From contig DHFP01000263.1 in NCBI GenBank assembly GCA_002402315.1, forward strand, positions 1 through 6,283: a stretch of 6,283 nt of DNA, written 5' to 3'. This document shows positions 1 through 6,283 of the stretch, piece by piece. The stretch is from Clostridiales bacterium UBA4821. GTDB lineage: Bacteria; Bacillota; Clostridia; Acetivibrionales; UBA4821. Each line of letters starts with the position of its first letter. Position 1 is the first letter of the stretch. Made by a program: the position numbers and the translations under genes. The notes under the pieces were generated by a model. It saw nothing but the letters and a program-made list of their open reading frames with translations, did no database searches and was not told where the DNA came from.

Positions 1-125
1 AAATATTTAATTCAACTTATATAGATTTCAATTTAATTGTAACTTCCAATTTTTATTTACCAGTCTCTATTGTTTCTGTTTATAGAGTATAAAGTTTCTT
101 AATTTTTAATTTATACGGTGAAGAT

Positions 126-929
126 ATGAGAATTACTTCGGGATTTAGTAAAAAGTTTTTTGAAGAAGATGCTGTTTTTGAAGTAATGGATAATTTAGTG
201 TTTGACGACACTAAATTATCCATATATTTTATCTCAGCAAACTATGACCAACAGAAGGTATCTAATGGTGTTAGAGAATATTTAAATAAAGTAGCGTTTA
301 GAAATGAAAGGACTTACTTACATGTAAATGGCTCCGTCTTAATCGATGCATCGGTATTAATACTTATGGAAATAGATATGCCTTTTGAGGTTGGATATAC
401 TATAAATTATACACCAACTCCATTTACAATGAAGATTACTGATGCAAATTTTAAAAAAAGACTTGTAAAAGAAATAGATTATACTCCAATTGTCAATATT
501 TATGGGAAATTAAGCGGAAAAGATGCAAGTGAATTAAATTTTTATGACTTGATGTCTAATCCTTTGGGAGTCAGCTATAATAACCAAGTTTTTTTAAGGT
601 CTCCCATTAGAGTAAATTCTGATGGCTCAATGAGTTTTCAGTGTTTTCTAAAAGAAGGCCAGGAAGTAATTCGTATGCATCAGCAATCTATGGTTAAAGA
701 ACTTGAGGAGCTAATTAGAAGGTTAGAAAGAAAACTAGGCAATGTCGAGTGTTTGCTGGTATTTAATTGTGCTTACAGGTATCTGGAAATGTTAAGAGAT
801 AAAACATCCTACAACATAAAATCTGTGTTTAATGGAATTGATATGATAGGTATGAATTCTTTTGGACAGCAGTTAAACGGAATGCACATGAATCAATCAC
901 TGACTTATATAGCTTTTGGTTCTGAATAG
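126..929 (+). CDS. FIST-domain family protein, shortened N-terminal domain
   Basis: 267 aa, no signal peptide or membrane segment, so probably cytoplasmic. FIST domains are proposed ligand-sensing modules in signal transduction; no catalytic role is known to me. Visible family features: an N-terminal strand-helix start (about residues 11-55, with IYFISANYD at 33-41); a segment like the end of FIST_N (about 64-105, VGYTINYTPTPF then MKIT); then a FIST_C-like region with PLGVSYNNQVFLRSPIRV (146-163), DGSMSF (166-171) and KEGQEV (176-181), a charged helix (186-204), CLLVFNCAYRYLEM (209-222), IGMNSFGQQ (241-249) and HMNQSLTYIAFG (254-265). Full-length FIST proteins are usually near 380-400 aa; about 100 residues seem absent between residues 56 and 64. 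ATG at 126 is chosen because the protein aligns with the family from its first residues; the SD (GGTGA, 117-121) is weak and close. Codons are visibly more AT-rich than in ileS. The family call is from remembered motifs, not a search. Confidence 0.65.
   Translation: MRITSGFSKKFFEEDAVFEVMDNLVFDDTKLSIYFISANYDQQKVSNGVREYLNKVAFRNERTYLHVNGSVLIDASVLILMEIDMPFEVGYTINYTPTPFTMKITDANFKKRLVKEIDYTPIVNIYGKLSGKDASELNFYDLMSNPLGVSYNNQVFLRSPIRVNSDGSMSFQCFLKEGQEVIRMHQQSMVKELEELIRRLERKLGNVECLLVFNCAYRYLEMLRDKTSYNIKSVFNGIDMIGMNSFGQQLNGMHMNQSLTYIAFGSE
186..223. repeat. Perfect 16-bp inverted repeat, 6-nt loop, inside the FIST-like gene
   Basis: Left arm ATGGATAATTTAGTGT (186-201) and right arm ACACTAAATTATCCAT (208-223) are exact reverse complements around the spacer TTGACG (202-207). 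The arms fall on codons 21-33 of the FIST-like gene, 60 nt after its start codon. In RNA this would be a 16-bp hairpin; in DNA it is a large dyad. It is followed by ATATATTTTAT, not an uninterrupted T-run, so it is a poor match to a classic intrinsic terminator. The role is unknown: attenuator, RNA stability element, dimeric-regulator site or template-switch scar are all possible. Confidence 0.95.
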
Positions 930-976
930 ATATATTATAAATATATTAATAGTGTTATGGGTAAGAAGGATATTGT

Positions 977-2065
977 ATGAAGTTGAATAGAAGATTAATA
1001 ATCTTTTTACTCCTGGTTATAGCAGCAGGAGTATTTTTATATGCTTATTCGAAAGAGAGGCTAAACCAGGAAAATCCTGTTAATAGTGACGCTCAAAACA
1101 TTCAAAAAGGAATCAGTATAAGTTTTGTGGGTGACATATTATTAGCTTCTCATGTAGAAAACAAAATTAACCAAGCCGGCCTTAACTATCCTTTTGAAAA
1201 AGTAAGCAGTTTGCTGTCAACAAGTGATTTTACCATAGGTAATCTGGAAAGTGCCATAGGTCTTGGAGGAACCCCTAGTGTAAATAAGGAATATACTTTC
1301 AGGGCAAATCCCAAGGTCTTGGAAGGAGTAAAGTGGTCAGGTATAGATATATTATCGGTTGCAAACAACCACGTATTGGATTATGGAACCTCTGCTTTTT
1401 ACGAAACCCTCGAGAGTATTGAGTCTGTTGACTTGCAGTATGTGGGTGCCGGAAGAAATCAGGCTGAGGCATTCAAGCCTGTTATTCAAAATAAGAATGG
1501 CAAGAAGGTGGTTTTTTTTGCTGCAAGCAGGGTAATACCTAACGGAGCATGGCATGCCGGACAGAAGTGGCCTGGGGTTGCAGGGATTTATGACCCGAAC
1601 AAGTTATTAAAAAGTATGGAAGGCTTTAACCAGGATGATATTGTTGTAGTTTATTTGCACTGGGGGGTTGAAAAAGAGTCTATTCCAAAGCCTTATCAGA
1701 GAAAGCTTGCCAGGTTATTAATTGATAATGGGGCTGACGTGGTGATAGGAAGTCATCCCCATGTGCTCCAGGGATTTGAGTTTTATAGAGATGGATTGAT
1801 TGCTTATAGTCTAGGTAATTTTGTGTTTACGAATATAAAAAATAACAGCATGATTTTAACTGTGCATTTTGATGACAAAGGTATTGAATCAGCTGAAATA
1901 GTTCCGTGTCTAATAAAAAACTATAGACCTGAACCACTAGAGAATGAAGATGACAAGCTAAGTTTTTATAGAATGATAGAGGACATTTCATTTGGCGTAA
2001 AAATAAATGGAGGCAAATTAGACAGGGTACATGGGGATGAAACAAAAGCAAAAAGGAAATATTGA
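977..2065 (+). CDS. CapA/PgsA-like (PGA_cap) metallophosphatase-fold protein, membrane-anchored
   Basis: 362 aa, within the usual range for the CapA family (capsule / poly-gamma-glutamate synthesis protein CapA, calcineurin-like phosphoesterase fold). Residues 1-6 are basic and 7-24 form a hydrophobic segment with no lipobox cysteine, so it is a signal anchor or signal peptide placing the domain outside the cell. Family metal-site style motifs appear in order: FVGD (50-53), GNLE (88-91), ANNH (129-132), LHWG (227-230), GSHPH (258-262), then YSLGNFVF (277-284). These look intact, so an active fold is likely, but the substrate is unknown; many such clostridial proteins sit away from any capsule locus, and no capB/capC/pgs partner is seen here. 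ATG is supported by GAAGGA (965-970) 6 nt upstream. It lies 47 nt after the FIST-like gene with no terminator between, so co-transcription is possible. Its stop codon lies inside the -35 box of the ileS promoter. Called from motifs; confident in family, not in substrate. Confidence 0.88.
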   Translation: MKLNRRLIIFLLLVIAAGVFLYAYSKERLNQENPVNSDAQNIQKGISISFVGDILLASHVENKINQAGLNYPFEKVSSLLSTSDFTIGNLESAIGLGGTPSVNKEYTFRANPKVLEGVKWSGIDILSVANNHVLDYGTSAFYETLESIESVDLQYVGAGRNQAEAFKPVIQNKNGKKVVFFAASRVIPNGAWHAGQKWPGVAGIYDPNKLLKSMEGFNQDDIVVVYLHWGVEKESIPKPYQRKLARLLIDNGADVVIGSHPHVLQGFEFYRDGLIAYSLGNFVFTNIKNNSMILTVHFDDKGIESAEIVPCLIKNYRPEPLENEDDKLSFYRMIEDISFGVKINGGKLDRVHGDETKAKRKY

Positions 2066-2090
2066 CTATAAAGAACTAATAAAGTATAAT
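2062..2090 (+). promoter_or_regulatory. Sigma-A promoter of the T-box-ileS-aroB unit
   Basis: The -35 TTGACT (2062-2067) and -10 TATAAT (2085-2090) are separated by exactly 17 nt. That is one mismatch from full consensus, so a strong promoter is expected. Transcription should begin near 2096-2098, just before the T-box stem I. The -35 overlaps the TGA stop (2063-2065) of the CapA-like gene. Basis: direct sequence match; start point inferred. Confidence 0.88.
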
Positions 2091-2104
2091 CTAAACAATA
2101 AATT

Positions 2105-2356
2105 CATAGGTAAAGACCGTGATGGGGAAGAGTATGCAGATTTTACTGATCTACAGAGAGCTGGAAGAGGTGAAAACCGGCGGCAGGAGACTGTAGAAAA
2201 TCACCCCTGAGTTGCCTTTCGAAAGGAAAACGAGTAGAAAAGGCCGCTGGTAGCGTTAAAACCTTTGAGAGTGAGTGATGGAAATGAACTATCACTAATT
2301 TGGGTGGTACCGCGTAATGACCTTGCGTCCCTAAGGGATGTAAGGTTTTTTATTTT
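2105..2356 (+). promoter_or_regulatory. T-box riboswitch, isoleucine specifier (AUC), controlling ileS
   Basis: Complete T-box leader. Stem I: kink-turn style GAT (2121-2123) opposite TGA (2208-2210), stacked on GGGG (2124-2127) / CCCC (2204-2207); S-turn AGTA (2131-2134); helix TGCAG (2135-2139) / CTGTA (2191-2195); AG-bulge AGAGAG (2155-2160); distal-loop GGTGAAA (2169-2175) closed by GCTGG / CCGGC. The specifier loop reads GAAAATCA, giving codon ATC at 2200-2202 followed by the conserved A, which matches tRNA-Ile (GAU). A second AGTA (2233-2236) and AAAGG (2239-2243) / CCTTT (2262-2266) fit stems II/IIA-B. Stem III is AGTGAT (2274-2279) / ATCACT (2291-2296). The T-box TGGGTGGTACCGCG (2301-2314) makes the antiterminator: GGG (2302-2304) / CCC (2329-2331) and GCG (2312-2314) / CGT (2326-2328). 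Its bulge TGGT (2305-2308) suits an ACCA acceptor end with discriminator A, as in tRNA-Ile. Uncharged tRNA-Ile should switch transcription on. End points are approximate. Confidence 0.96.
2320..2352 (+). terminator. Rho-independent terminator of the T-box leader
   Basis: A 12-bp stem pairs 2320-2331 with 2335-2346, including two G-U pairs at 2325/2341 and 2327/2339, with a TAA triloop at 2332-2334. T6 (2346-2351), A, T4 follow. Its 5' strand contains CGTCCC, the 3' half of the antiterminator, so the two structures exclude each other as expected for T-box attenuation. Confidence 0.93.
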
Positions 2357-2359
2357 AAA

Positions 2360-2365
2360 AAGGAG
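2360..2365 (+). promoter_or_regulatory. Ribosome binding site that fixes the ileS start
   Basis: AAGGAG ends 9 nt before ATG at 2375. An in-frame TTG at 2366 directly abuts this SD and leaves no spacer, so ATG 2375 is the start to annotate. Confidence 0.88.
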
Positions 2366-2374
2366 TTGATAGAT

Positions 2375-5170
2375 ATGGATTACAGTAAAACACTAAATCT
2401 TCCTAATACCGAGTTTCCCATGAGAGCGAATCTGCCTGAAAGGGAGCCGGAATATCAAAAAATGTGGGTAGAAAAAAATATCTATAAGAAGGCGCTTGAA
2501 TTAAATAAGGAGAAGCCGTCCTATATTCTTCATGACGGCCCGCCTTATGCAAACGGAGATATCCATCTTGGAACTACGTTAAACAAGATTCTCAAGGATA
2601 TTGTGGTGAAGTTCAAGACTATGAACGGGTACTATACTCCATATGTGCCGGGATGGGATACACACGGGCTGCCTATTGAGACTCAGGCTATTAAAAAGCT
2701 GGGGATAAACAGGCATGCAGTAGAACCTGCCAAGTTTAGAAGTGCTTGTAAGGAGTTTGCACTTGGGTATGTGGCCAAACAAAGAGAGCAGTTTAAAAGG
2801 CTTGGAGTAACTGGAGATTGGGATAATCCATACCTTACTCTTACACCTGAGTTTGAGGCAAAGCAGATAGAAGTTTTTGGTGAGATGGCAAAGAAGGGAT
2901 ATATATACAAGGGGTTAAAGCCGGTTTATTGGTGCGCTGATTGTGAAACTGCACTGGCTGAAGCTGAAATTGAATACGGTGAAGATAGGACCAGGTCTAT
3001 ATATGTCAAGTTTGATCTCATAGACGATAAAGGGGTATTTCAAGACCTGATCAAAAAGAATAAAGTGTATTTTGTAATATGGACTACTACAACATGGACT
3101 TTGCCTGGGAACCTTGCCATATGCCTGAATGGTGACTATGAGTATGCACTATTAAAGGTAAACGATGAGGTTTACGTGGTAGCTGACGACTTGGTTGAGA
3201 GTGTTGCAAAAGAAGCTAAAATTGAGAAGTATGATTTAATTGCCAGATATAAGGGCAGTGAACTTGAAGGTATGAAGTGTAAACATCCGTTCCTTGACAG
3301 GGATTCGGTAGTTATACTTGGTAAACATGTTACCCTTGATGCAGGGACCGGTTGTGTCCATACTGCTCCGGGACATGGCCAGGAAGACTTTGATGTATGT
3401 AAAAAATACAACTTACCTGTAATAGTTCCTGTCGATGACAAAGGTTATCTGAATGATCTTGCGGGAAAGTTCAGAGGGTTATTCTATGATAAGTCCAATA
3501 AAGCTATTATTGAGGACTTAAAAGCATCAGGGCATTTACTGGCGGAAGTCGGGATTATTCACCAGTATCCACACTGCTGGCGATGCAAAAATCCAGTTCT
3601 ATTCAGAGCAACAGAGCAGTGGTTTGCATCGATAGAGGGATTCAGGAAAGAAGCACTTGAACAAATTAAGACAGTAGAGTGGGTACCGGCCTGGGGAGAA
3701 GAAAGAATCACCAATATGGTAAGAGACAGGGGAGACTGGTGTATTTCCCGTCAAAGATTATGGGGGGTTCCAATTCCTATCTTCTACTGTGAATCCTGTG
3801 ATAAAGAATTAATAAATGATGATACGATAAATGCAGTGAAAGAGTTATTCAGGGAGAAAGGATCGGATGCATGGTTTGAAATGAAGGCGGACGAGATTCT
3901 GCCCAAAGGGATAACCTGCGCATGCGGAGGTTCAAAGTTCAAAAAAGAAACTGATATTATGGATGTTTGGTTTGATTCCGGATCAACACATGCTGCAGTT
4001 TTGGAAACAAGGGATGATCTTAGATGGCCGGCTGACATGTATCTGGAAGGAAGTGACCAGCATAGAGGCTGGTTCCAGTCGTCACTGTTGACAGCAGTTG
4101 CAACAAGAGGTTCTGCTCCTTATAAGACAGTATTAACACACGGTTATGTAGTTGATGGTGAAGGAAGAAAGATGTCCAAGTCTTTGGGAAATACTATCAG
4201 CCCGTTGGATGTAATTGCTGAATACGGTGCTGATGTATTAAGACTTTGGGTGGTATCTTCCGATTACAAGAGTGATGTAAGGTTCTCAAAGGAGATTATG
4301 AAGCAGTTATCTGAGGTTTATAGGAAGATAAGAAATACCTGCAGATTTATACTGGGTAACATTTATGACTTTGACCCTAACAAGGATAGAGTACCATATG
4401 AGAGCCTTCAGGAAATAGATAAGTGGGCGCTGCTTAAGTTAAATAAACTGATTAAGAAGGTAACAGAAGCGTACGAAAAGTATGAATACCATTTTGTTTA
4501 CCATACAATACACAGCTTCTGTGTTGTTGATATGAGTAATTTCTATCTCGATGTAATTAAGGATAGGCTTTATACATCTGCAGCAGAATCTACTGATAGA
4601 AGAGCGGCGCAGACAGCCATGTATGATATACTGGCAGCGCTTGTGAAGATGTTAACACCTGTTCTTGCATTTACAACTGAAGAAATCTGGCAATATATGC
4701 CGCATGAATCCGGCCATAATACCGAAAGCATCCAGCTGAATTCATGGCCGGCTGTAAATGAAGGTTATATGAATGAACAGCTTGAAGAGAAATGGAATAA
4801 GATACTTGATGTTAGGACTGATGTAGCAAAGGCTCTTGAAACAGCAAGAGCTGACAAGGTTATCGGACATTCCTTGAGTGCTTTTGTGACAATTTATACA
4901 GATGACAAGTATTATGATTTCCTATATAAACTTGAAGATGAGCTTGCAATAATGTTTATAGTATCGGGTGTAAAGGTTCATAAAGCACACTGCCCGCCAT
5001 CTTCCGGAGTAGTTACCGGAGATAGTACGGGTTTGGATATATTTGTTGAAAATGCACCCGGTGAAAAGTGTGAAAGGTGCTGGATATTCAGCGAAACTGT
5101 TGGTAAAGACAATAAGCATCCAACCTTATGTGAAAGATGCAGTGAGGTACTGAAAAAAAGGGAGGACTGA
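2375..5170 (+). CDS. ileS: Isoleucyl-tRNA synthetase (bacterial IleRS, class Ia)
   Basis: Charges tRNA-Ile with isoleucine in the cytoplasm (EC 6.1.1.5). 931 aa from ATG 2375, normal for a bacterial IleRS. Visible in order: PPYANGDIHLGT with the HIGH-type signature as HLGT (64-67); GWDTHGLPIE (93-102); CP1 editing domain with WTTTTWTLPGN (236-246) and GTGCVHTAPGHGQEDF (324-339), the Asp of which (338) is the expected editing residue; KMSKS (599-603) in GEGRKMSKSLGNT; an all-helical anticodon-binding domain (about 640-800); and a C-terminal zinc finger CERCW...CERC (Cys 899, 902, 919, 922). Internal pairs CADC (187/190), CWRC (401/404), CESC (472/475) and CAC (515/517) look like the two further zinc sites known from Thermus IleRS. 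The C-terminal finger and overall layout mark the housekeeping type (IleRS1), not the mupirocin-resistant eukaryote-like type. Expression is set by the Ile T-box upstream. Two motif variants (HLGT; Thr in place of the usual Pro in TTTPWT) are noted; neither suggests loss of function. Confidence 0.98.
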   Translation: MDYSKTLNLPNTEFPMRANLPEREPEYQKMWVEKNIYKKALELNKEKPSYILHDGPPYANGDIHLGTTLNKILKDIVVKFKTMNGYYTPYVPGWDTHGLPIETQAIKKLGINRHAVEPAKFRSACKEFALGYVAKQREQFKRLGVTGDWDNPYLTLTPEFEAKQIEVFGEMAKKGYIYKGLKPVYWCADCETALAEAEIEYGEDRTRSIYVKFDLIDDKGVFQDLIKKNKVYFVIWTTTTWTLPGNLAICLNGDYEYALLKVNDEVYVVADDLVESVAKEAKIEKYDLIARYKGSELEGMKCKHPFLDRDSVVILGKHVTLDAGTGCVHTAPGHGQEDFDVCKKYNLPVIVPVDDKGYLNDLAGKFRGLFYDKSNKAIIEDLKASGHLLAEVGIIHQYPHCWRCKNPVLFRATEQWFASIEGFRKEALEQIKTVEWVPAWGEERITNMVRDRGDWCISRQRLWGVPIPIFYCESCDKELINDDTINAVKELFREKGSDAWFEMKADEILPKGITCACGGSKFKKETDIMDVWFDSGSTHAAVLETRDDLRWPADMYLEGSDQHRGWFQSSLLTAVATRGSAPYKTVLTHGYVVDGEGRKMSKSLGNTISPLDVIAEYGADVLRLWVVSSDYKSDVRFSKEIMKQLSEVYRKIRNTCRFILGNIYDFDPNKDRVPYESLQEIDKWALLKLNKLIKKVTEAYEKYEYHFVYHTIHSFCVVDMSNFYLDVIKDRLYTSAAESTDRRAAQTAMYDILAALVKMLTPVLAFTTEEIWQYMPHESGHNTESIQLNSWPAVNEGYMNEQLEEKWNKILDVRTDVAKALETARADKVIGHSLSAFVTIYTDDKYYDFLYKLEDELAIMFIVSGVKVHKAHCPPSSGVVTGDSTGLDIFVENAPGEKCERCWIFSETVGKDNKHPTLCERCSEVLKKRED
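5160..5165 (+). promoter_or_regulatory. Ribosome binding site of aroB, inside the ileS end
   Basis: GGGAGG lies in the last codons of ileS, 8 nt before TTG at 5174. This spacing and the lack of a nearby in-frame ATG support the TTG start and suggest translation coupled to ileS. Confidence 0.85.
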
Positions 5171-5173
5171 ATT

Positions 5174-6259
5174 TTGACAGGATTAACAGTTAATTTAGGG
5201 GAGAGGAGTTATCCGATTCATATCTCCTCTGGTTTTGATAATATTGGTAAGGTAGTTGCTTCTATCAGACCGGGTAAGGTATTAGTTGTAACAGATTCAA
5301 ACGTTGAAAGACTTCATGCGAATTCCTGTATTGAAGAAATACGGAAGGAAGGGCTGGAAGTGTTAAAATTTGTTTTTCCTGCCGGAGAGGTGAGTAAGAA
5401 TTTAGGTACTGTAAAAGAAATATATAGTGTTTGTATGGAAAATAAATTTGAACGTAAAGACACTATAGTTGCTCTTGGAGGAGGCGTTGCAGGTGACATT
5501 GCCGGCTTTGCGGCGGCGACATACCTTAGAGGGGTTAACTTTATACAGGTTCCTACATCACTTATTGCTCAATGTGACAGCAGTGTTGGGGGAAAAGTTG
5601 GAGTTGATTTTGAGGGTGGTAAAAACCTTATAGGAAGCTTTTATCAACCTAATGCGGTTTTTATTAACATCAATACACTCAAGACTTTACCGGAAAGGGA
5701 GTATATATCCGGGCTTGCAGAGGTTATAAAACATTCGGTAATAAAGGATAAAGATTTCTTTAGATACTTGGAGGAAAACACAGATGAAATACTCAATAGG
5801 AGAGATGAAGTTCTTTCATATGTTATAAAGATTAATTGTTCAATCAAATCAAAAGTTGTAGAGACAGACGAGAGAGAAAACTACCTTCGTGCTATTTTGA
5901 ATTTCGGACATACAGTAGGTCATGCAATAGAAAGTGTATTAAACTTTTCTCTGTTACATGGCGAATGTATCTCGCTTGGTATTGCAGCAGCCTGCAGTAT
6001 AGCAAGGAAAATGAGTATAGTCAGTAAACAGGATACAGAAAGAATTATTGCCTTACTGTCAGGTATGCGGCTTCCAGTAGTTTACAAAAATCTTGATACT
6101 GAGAAAGTTTATAATCAGATGTTTTTTGATAAGAAGATTTCTGAGGGTAAATTGAATTTTATTCTTCCCAAGCGTATAGGTGAAGTGATTCAATGTAATG
6201 ATATACCAAAAGATGTAATAAAAGAGGCGATTAAACAGTTAACAGTTAAAGCGGATTAG
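5174..6259 (+). CDS. aroB: 3-dehydroquinate synthase
   Basis: Converts DAHP to 3-dehydroquinate, the second step of the shikimate pathway to chorismate and aromatic amino acids (EC 4.2.3.4), using NAD+ and a divalent metal. 361 aa, normal family length. Starts at TTG; the protein then begins with the typical LTVNLGERSYPIHI. Motifs: FPAGEVSKN (68-76); NAD-binding LGGGVAGDIAGF (101-112); QVPTSLIAQCDSSVGGK (125-141) and GGKNLIG (148-154); PEREYISGLAEVIKH (173-187) with metal ligand Glu183; FGHTVGHAIE (244-253) with His246; LLHGE (260-264) with His262. All three metal ligands are present, so it should be active. Only 3 nt separate it from the ileS stop, with no promoter visible, so it is probably in the T-box-controlled transcript. 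The C-terminus is complete, and 24 bases remain after the stop. Confidence 0.97.
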   Translation: MTGLTVNLGERSYPIHISSGFDNIGKVVASIRPGKVLVVTDSNVERLHANSCIEEIRKEGLEVLKFVFPAGEVSKNLGTVKEIYSVCMENKFERKDTIVALGGGVAGDIAGFAAATYLRGVNFIQVPTSLIAQCDSSVGGKVGVDFEGGKNLIGSFYQPNAVFININTLKTLPEREYISGLAEVIKHSVIKDKDFFRYLEENTDEILNRRDEVLSYVIKINCSIKSKVVETDERENYLRAILNFGHTVGHAIESVLNFSLLHGECISLGIAAACSIARKMSIVSKQDTERIIALLSGMRLPVVYKNLDTEKVYNQMFFDKKISEGKLNFILPKRIGEVIQCNDIPKDVIKEAIKQLTVKAD

Positions 6260-6283
6260 AATAAACTGCACGTATTATTGACA

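Noticed and set aside
56..93. Promoter for the FIST-like gene (TTTACC or TTGTTT with TATAGA or TATAAA)
   Set aside because: No pair of boxes has acceptable spacing (12, 19 or 26 nt), and in such AT-rich DNA loose -10 matches are expected.
224..234. Intragenic hairpin at 186-223 read as a classic rho-independent terminator
   Set aside because: The stem is AT-rich and followed by ATATATTTTAT, not by an immediate T-run, and the frame stays open for over 200 more codons.
930..976. AT-rich gap between the FIST-like and CapA-like genes as promoter or terminator
   Set aside because: TATAAA- and TATATT-like strings occur, but the nearest TTGGTT gives 14- or 20-nt spacing, and there is no stable GC-containing stem.
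2152..2154. TAC just before AGAGAG as a possible tyrosine specifier of the T-box
   Set aside because: AGAGAG is the AG-bulge of the distal stem I, not the specifier loop. The codon opposite AGTA, in the GAAAATCA context closed by the TGCAG/CTGTA helix, is ATC at 2200-2202, which agrees with ileS downstream.
2366..2374. Upstream in-frame TTG as the ileS start (3 extra residues)
   Set aside because: It touches the SD AGGAG with no spacer; ATG at 2375 has a 9-nt spacer and fits the usual N-terminus.
3172..3441. Reverse-strand open frame of 89 codons inside ileS, and similar antisense frames elsewhere
   Set aside because: It lies opposite a well-conserved gene, has no SD and no recognisable protein features. 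The same holds for the other antisense frames and for the + frame at 5836-6027 inside aroB.
5183..6249. TTAACAGTTAA at both ends of aroB (5183-5193 and 6239-6249) as paired operator sites
   Set aside because: A repeated 11-mer is expected by chance in a window this size, and both copies encode the common string Leu-Thr-Val; no other support.

Overview
The window looks like chromosomal DNA from a low-GC Firmicute, most likely an anaerobic clostridium of the Ruminiclostridium / C. thermocellum type. That placement is inference. It rests on AT-rich intergenic DNA, strong AGGAG-type ribosome binding sites, TTG start use, a canonical T-box leader, and the style of the IleRS, AroB, CapA-like and FIST-like proteins. 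All genes are on the + strand, and I support no gene on the - strand.

Layout: (1) 1-125 is an AT-rich upstream region with no gene and no promoter I can defend. (2) 126-929 encodes a short FIST-family (sensory-domain) protein. Its 5' coding part holds a perfect 16-bp inverted repeat, and it seems to lack about 100 residues of the N-terminal FIST domain. (3) 977-2065 encodes a membrane-anchored CapA/PgsA-type metallophosphatase-fold protein. (4) 2062-2356 holds a near-consensus sigma-A promoter, whose -35 overlaps the capA-like stop codon, followed by a complete T-box riboswitch. The specifier codon is AUC (Ile), and an antiterminator and terminator compete. (5) 2375-5170 is ileS, bacterial-type isoleucyl-tRNA synthetase with the C-terminal zinc finger. 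(6) 5174-6259 is aroB, 3-dehydroquinate synthase, starting at TTG 3 nt after the ileS stop with its SD inside ileS.

How they work together: uncharged tRNA-Ile should stabilise the antiterminator and allow transcription of ileS. Because aroB follows so closely with no visible promoter, the first committed part of the shikimate (aromatic amino acid) pathway would also respond to isoleucine-tRNA charging. The two upstream genes appear to be a separate unit. Their link to each other, and any link to ileS-aroB, is positional only.

Most of the window is ordinary housekeeping DNA. The least ordinary points are the intragenic perfect hairpin, the shortened FIST protein and the Ile T-box ahead of aroB. 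I see no CRISPR array, tRNA, rRNA, insertion sequence, phage gene or defence system.
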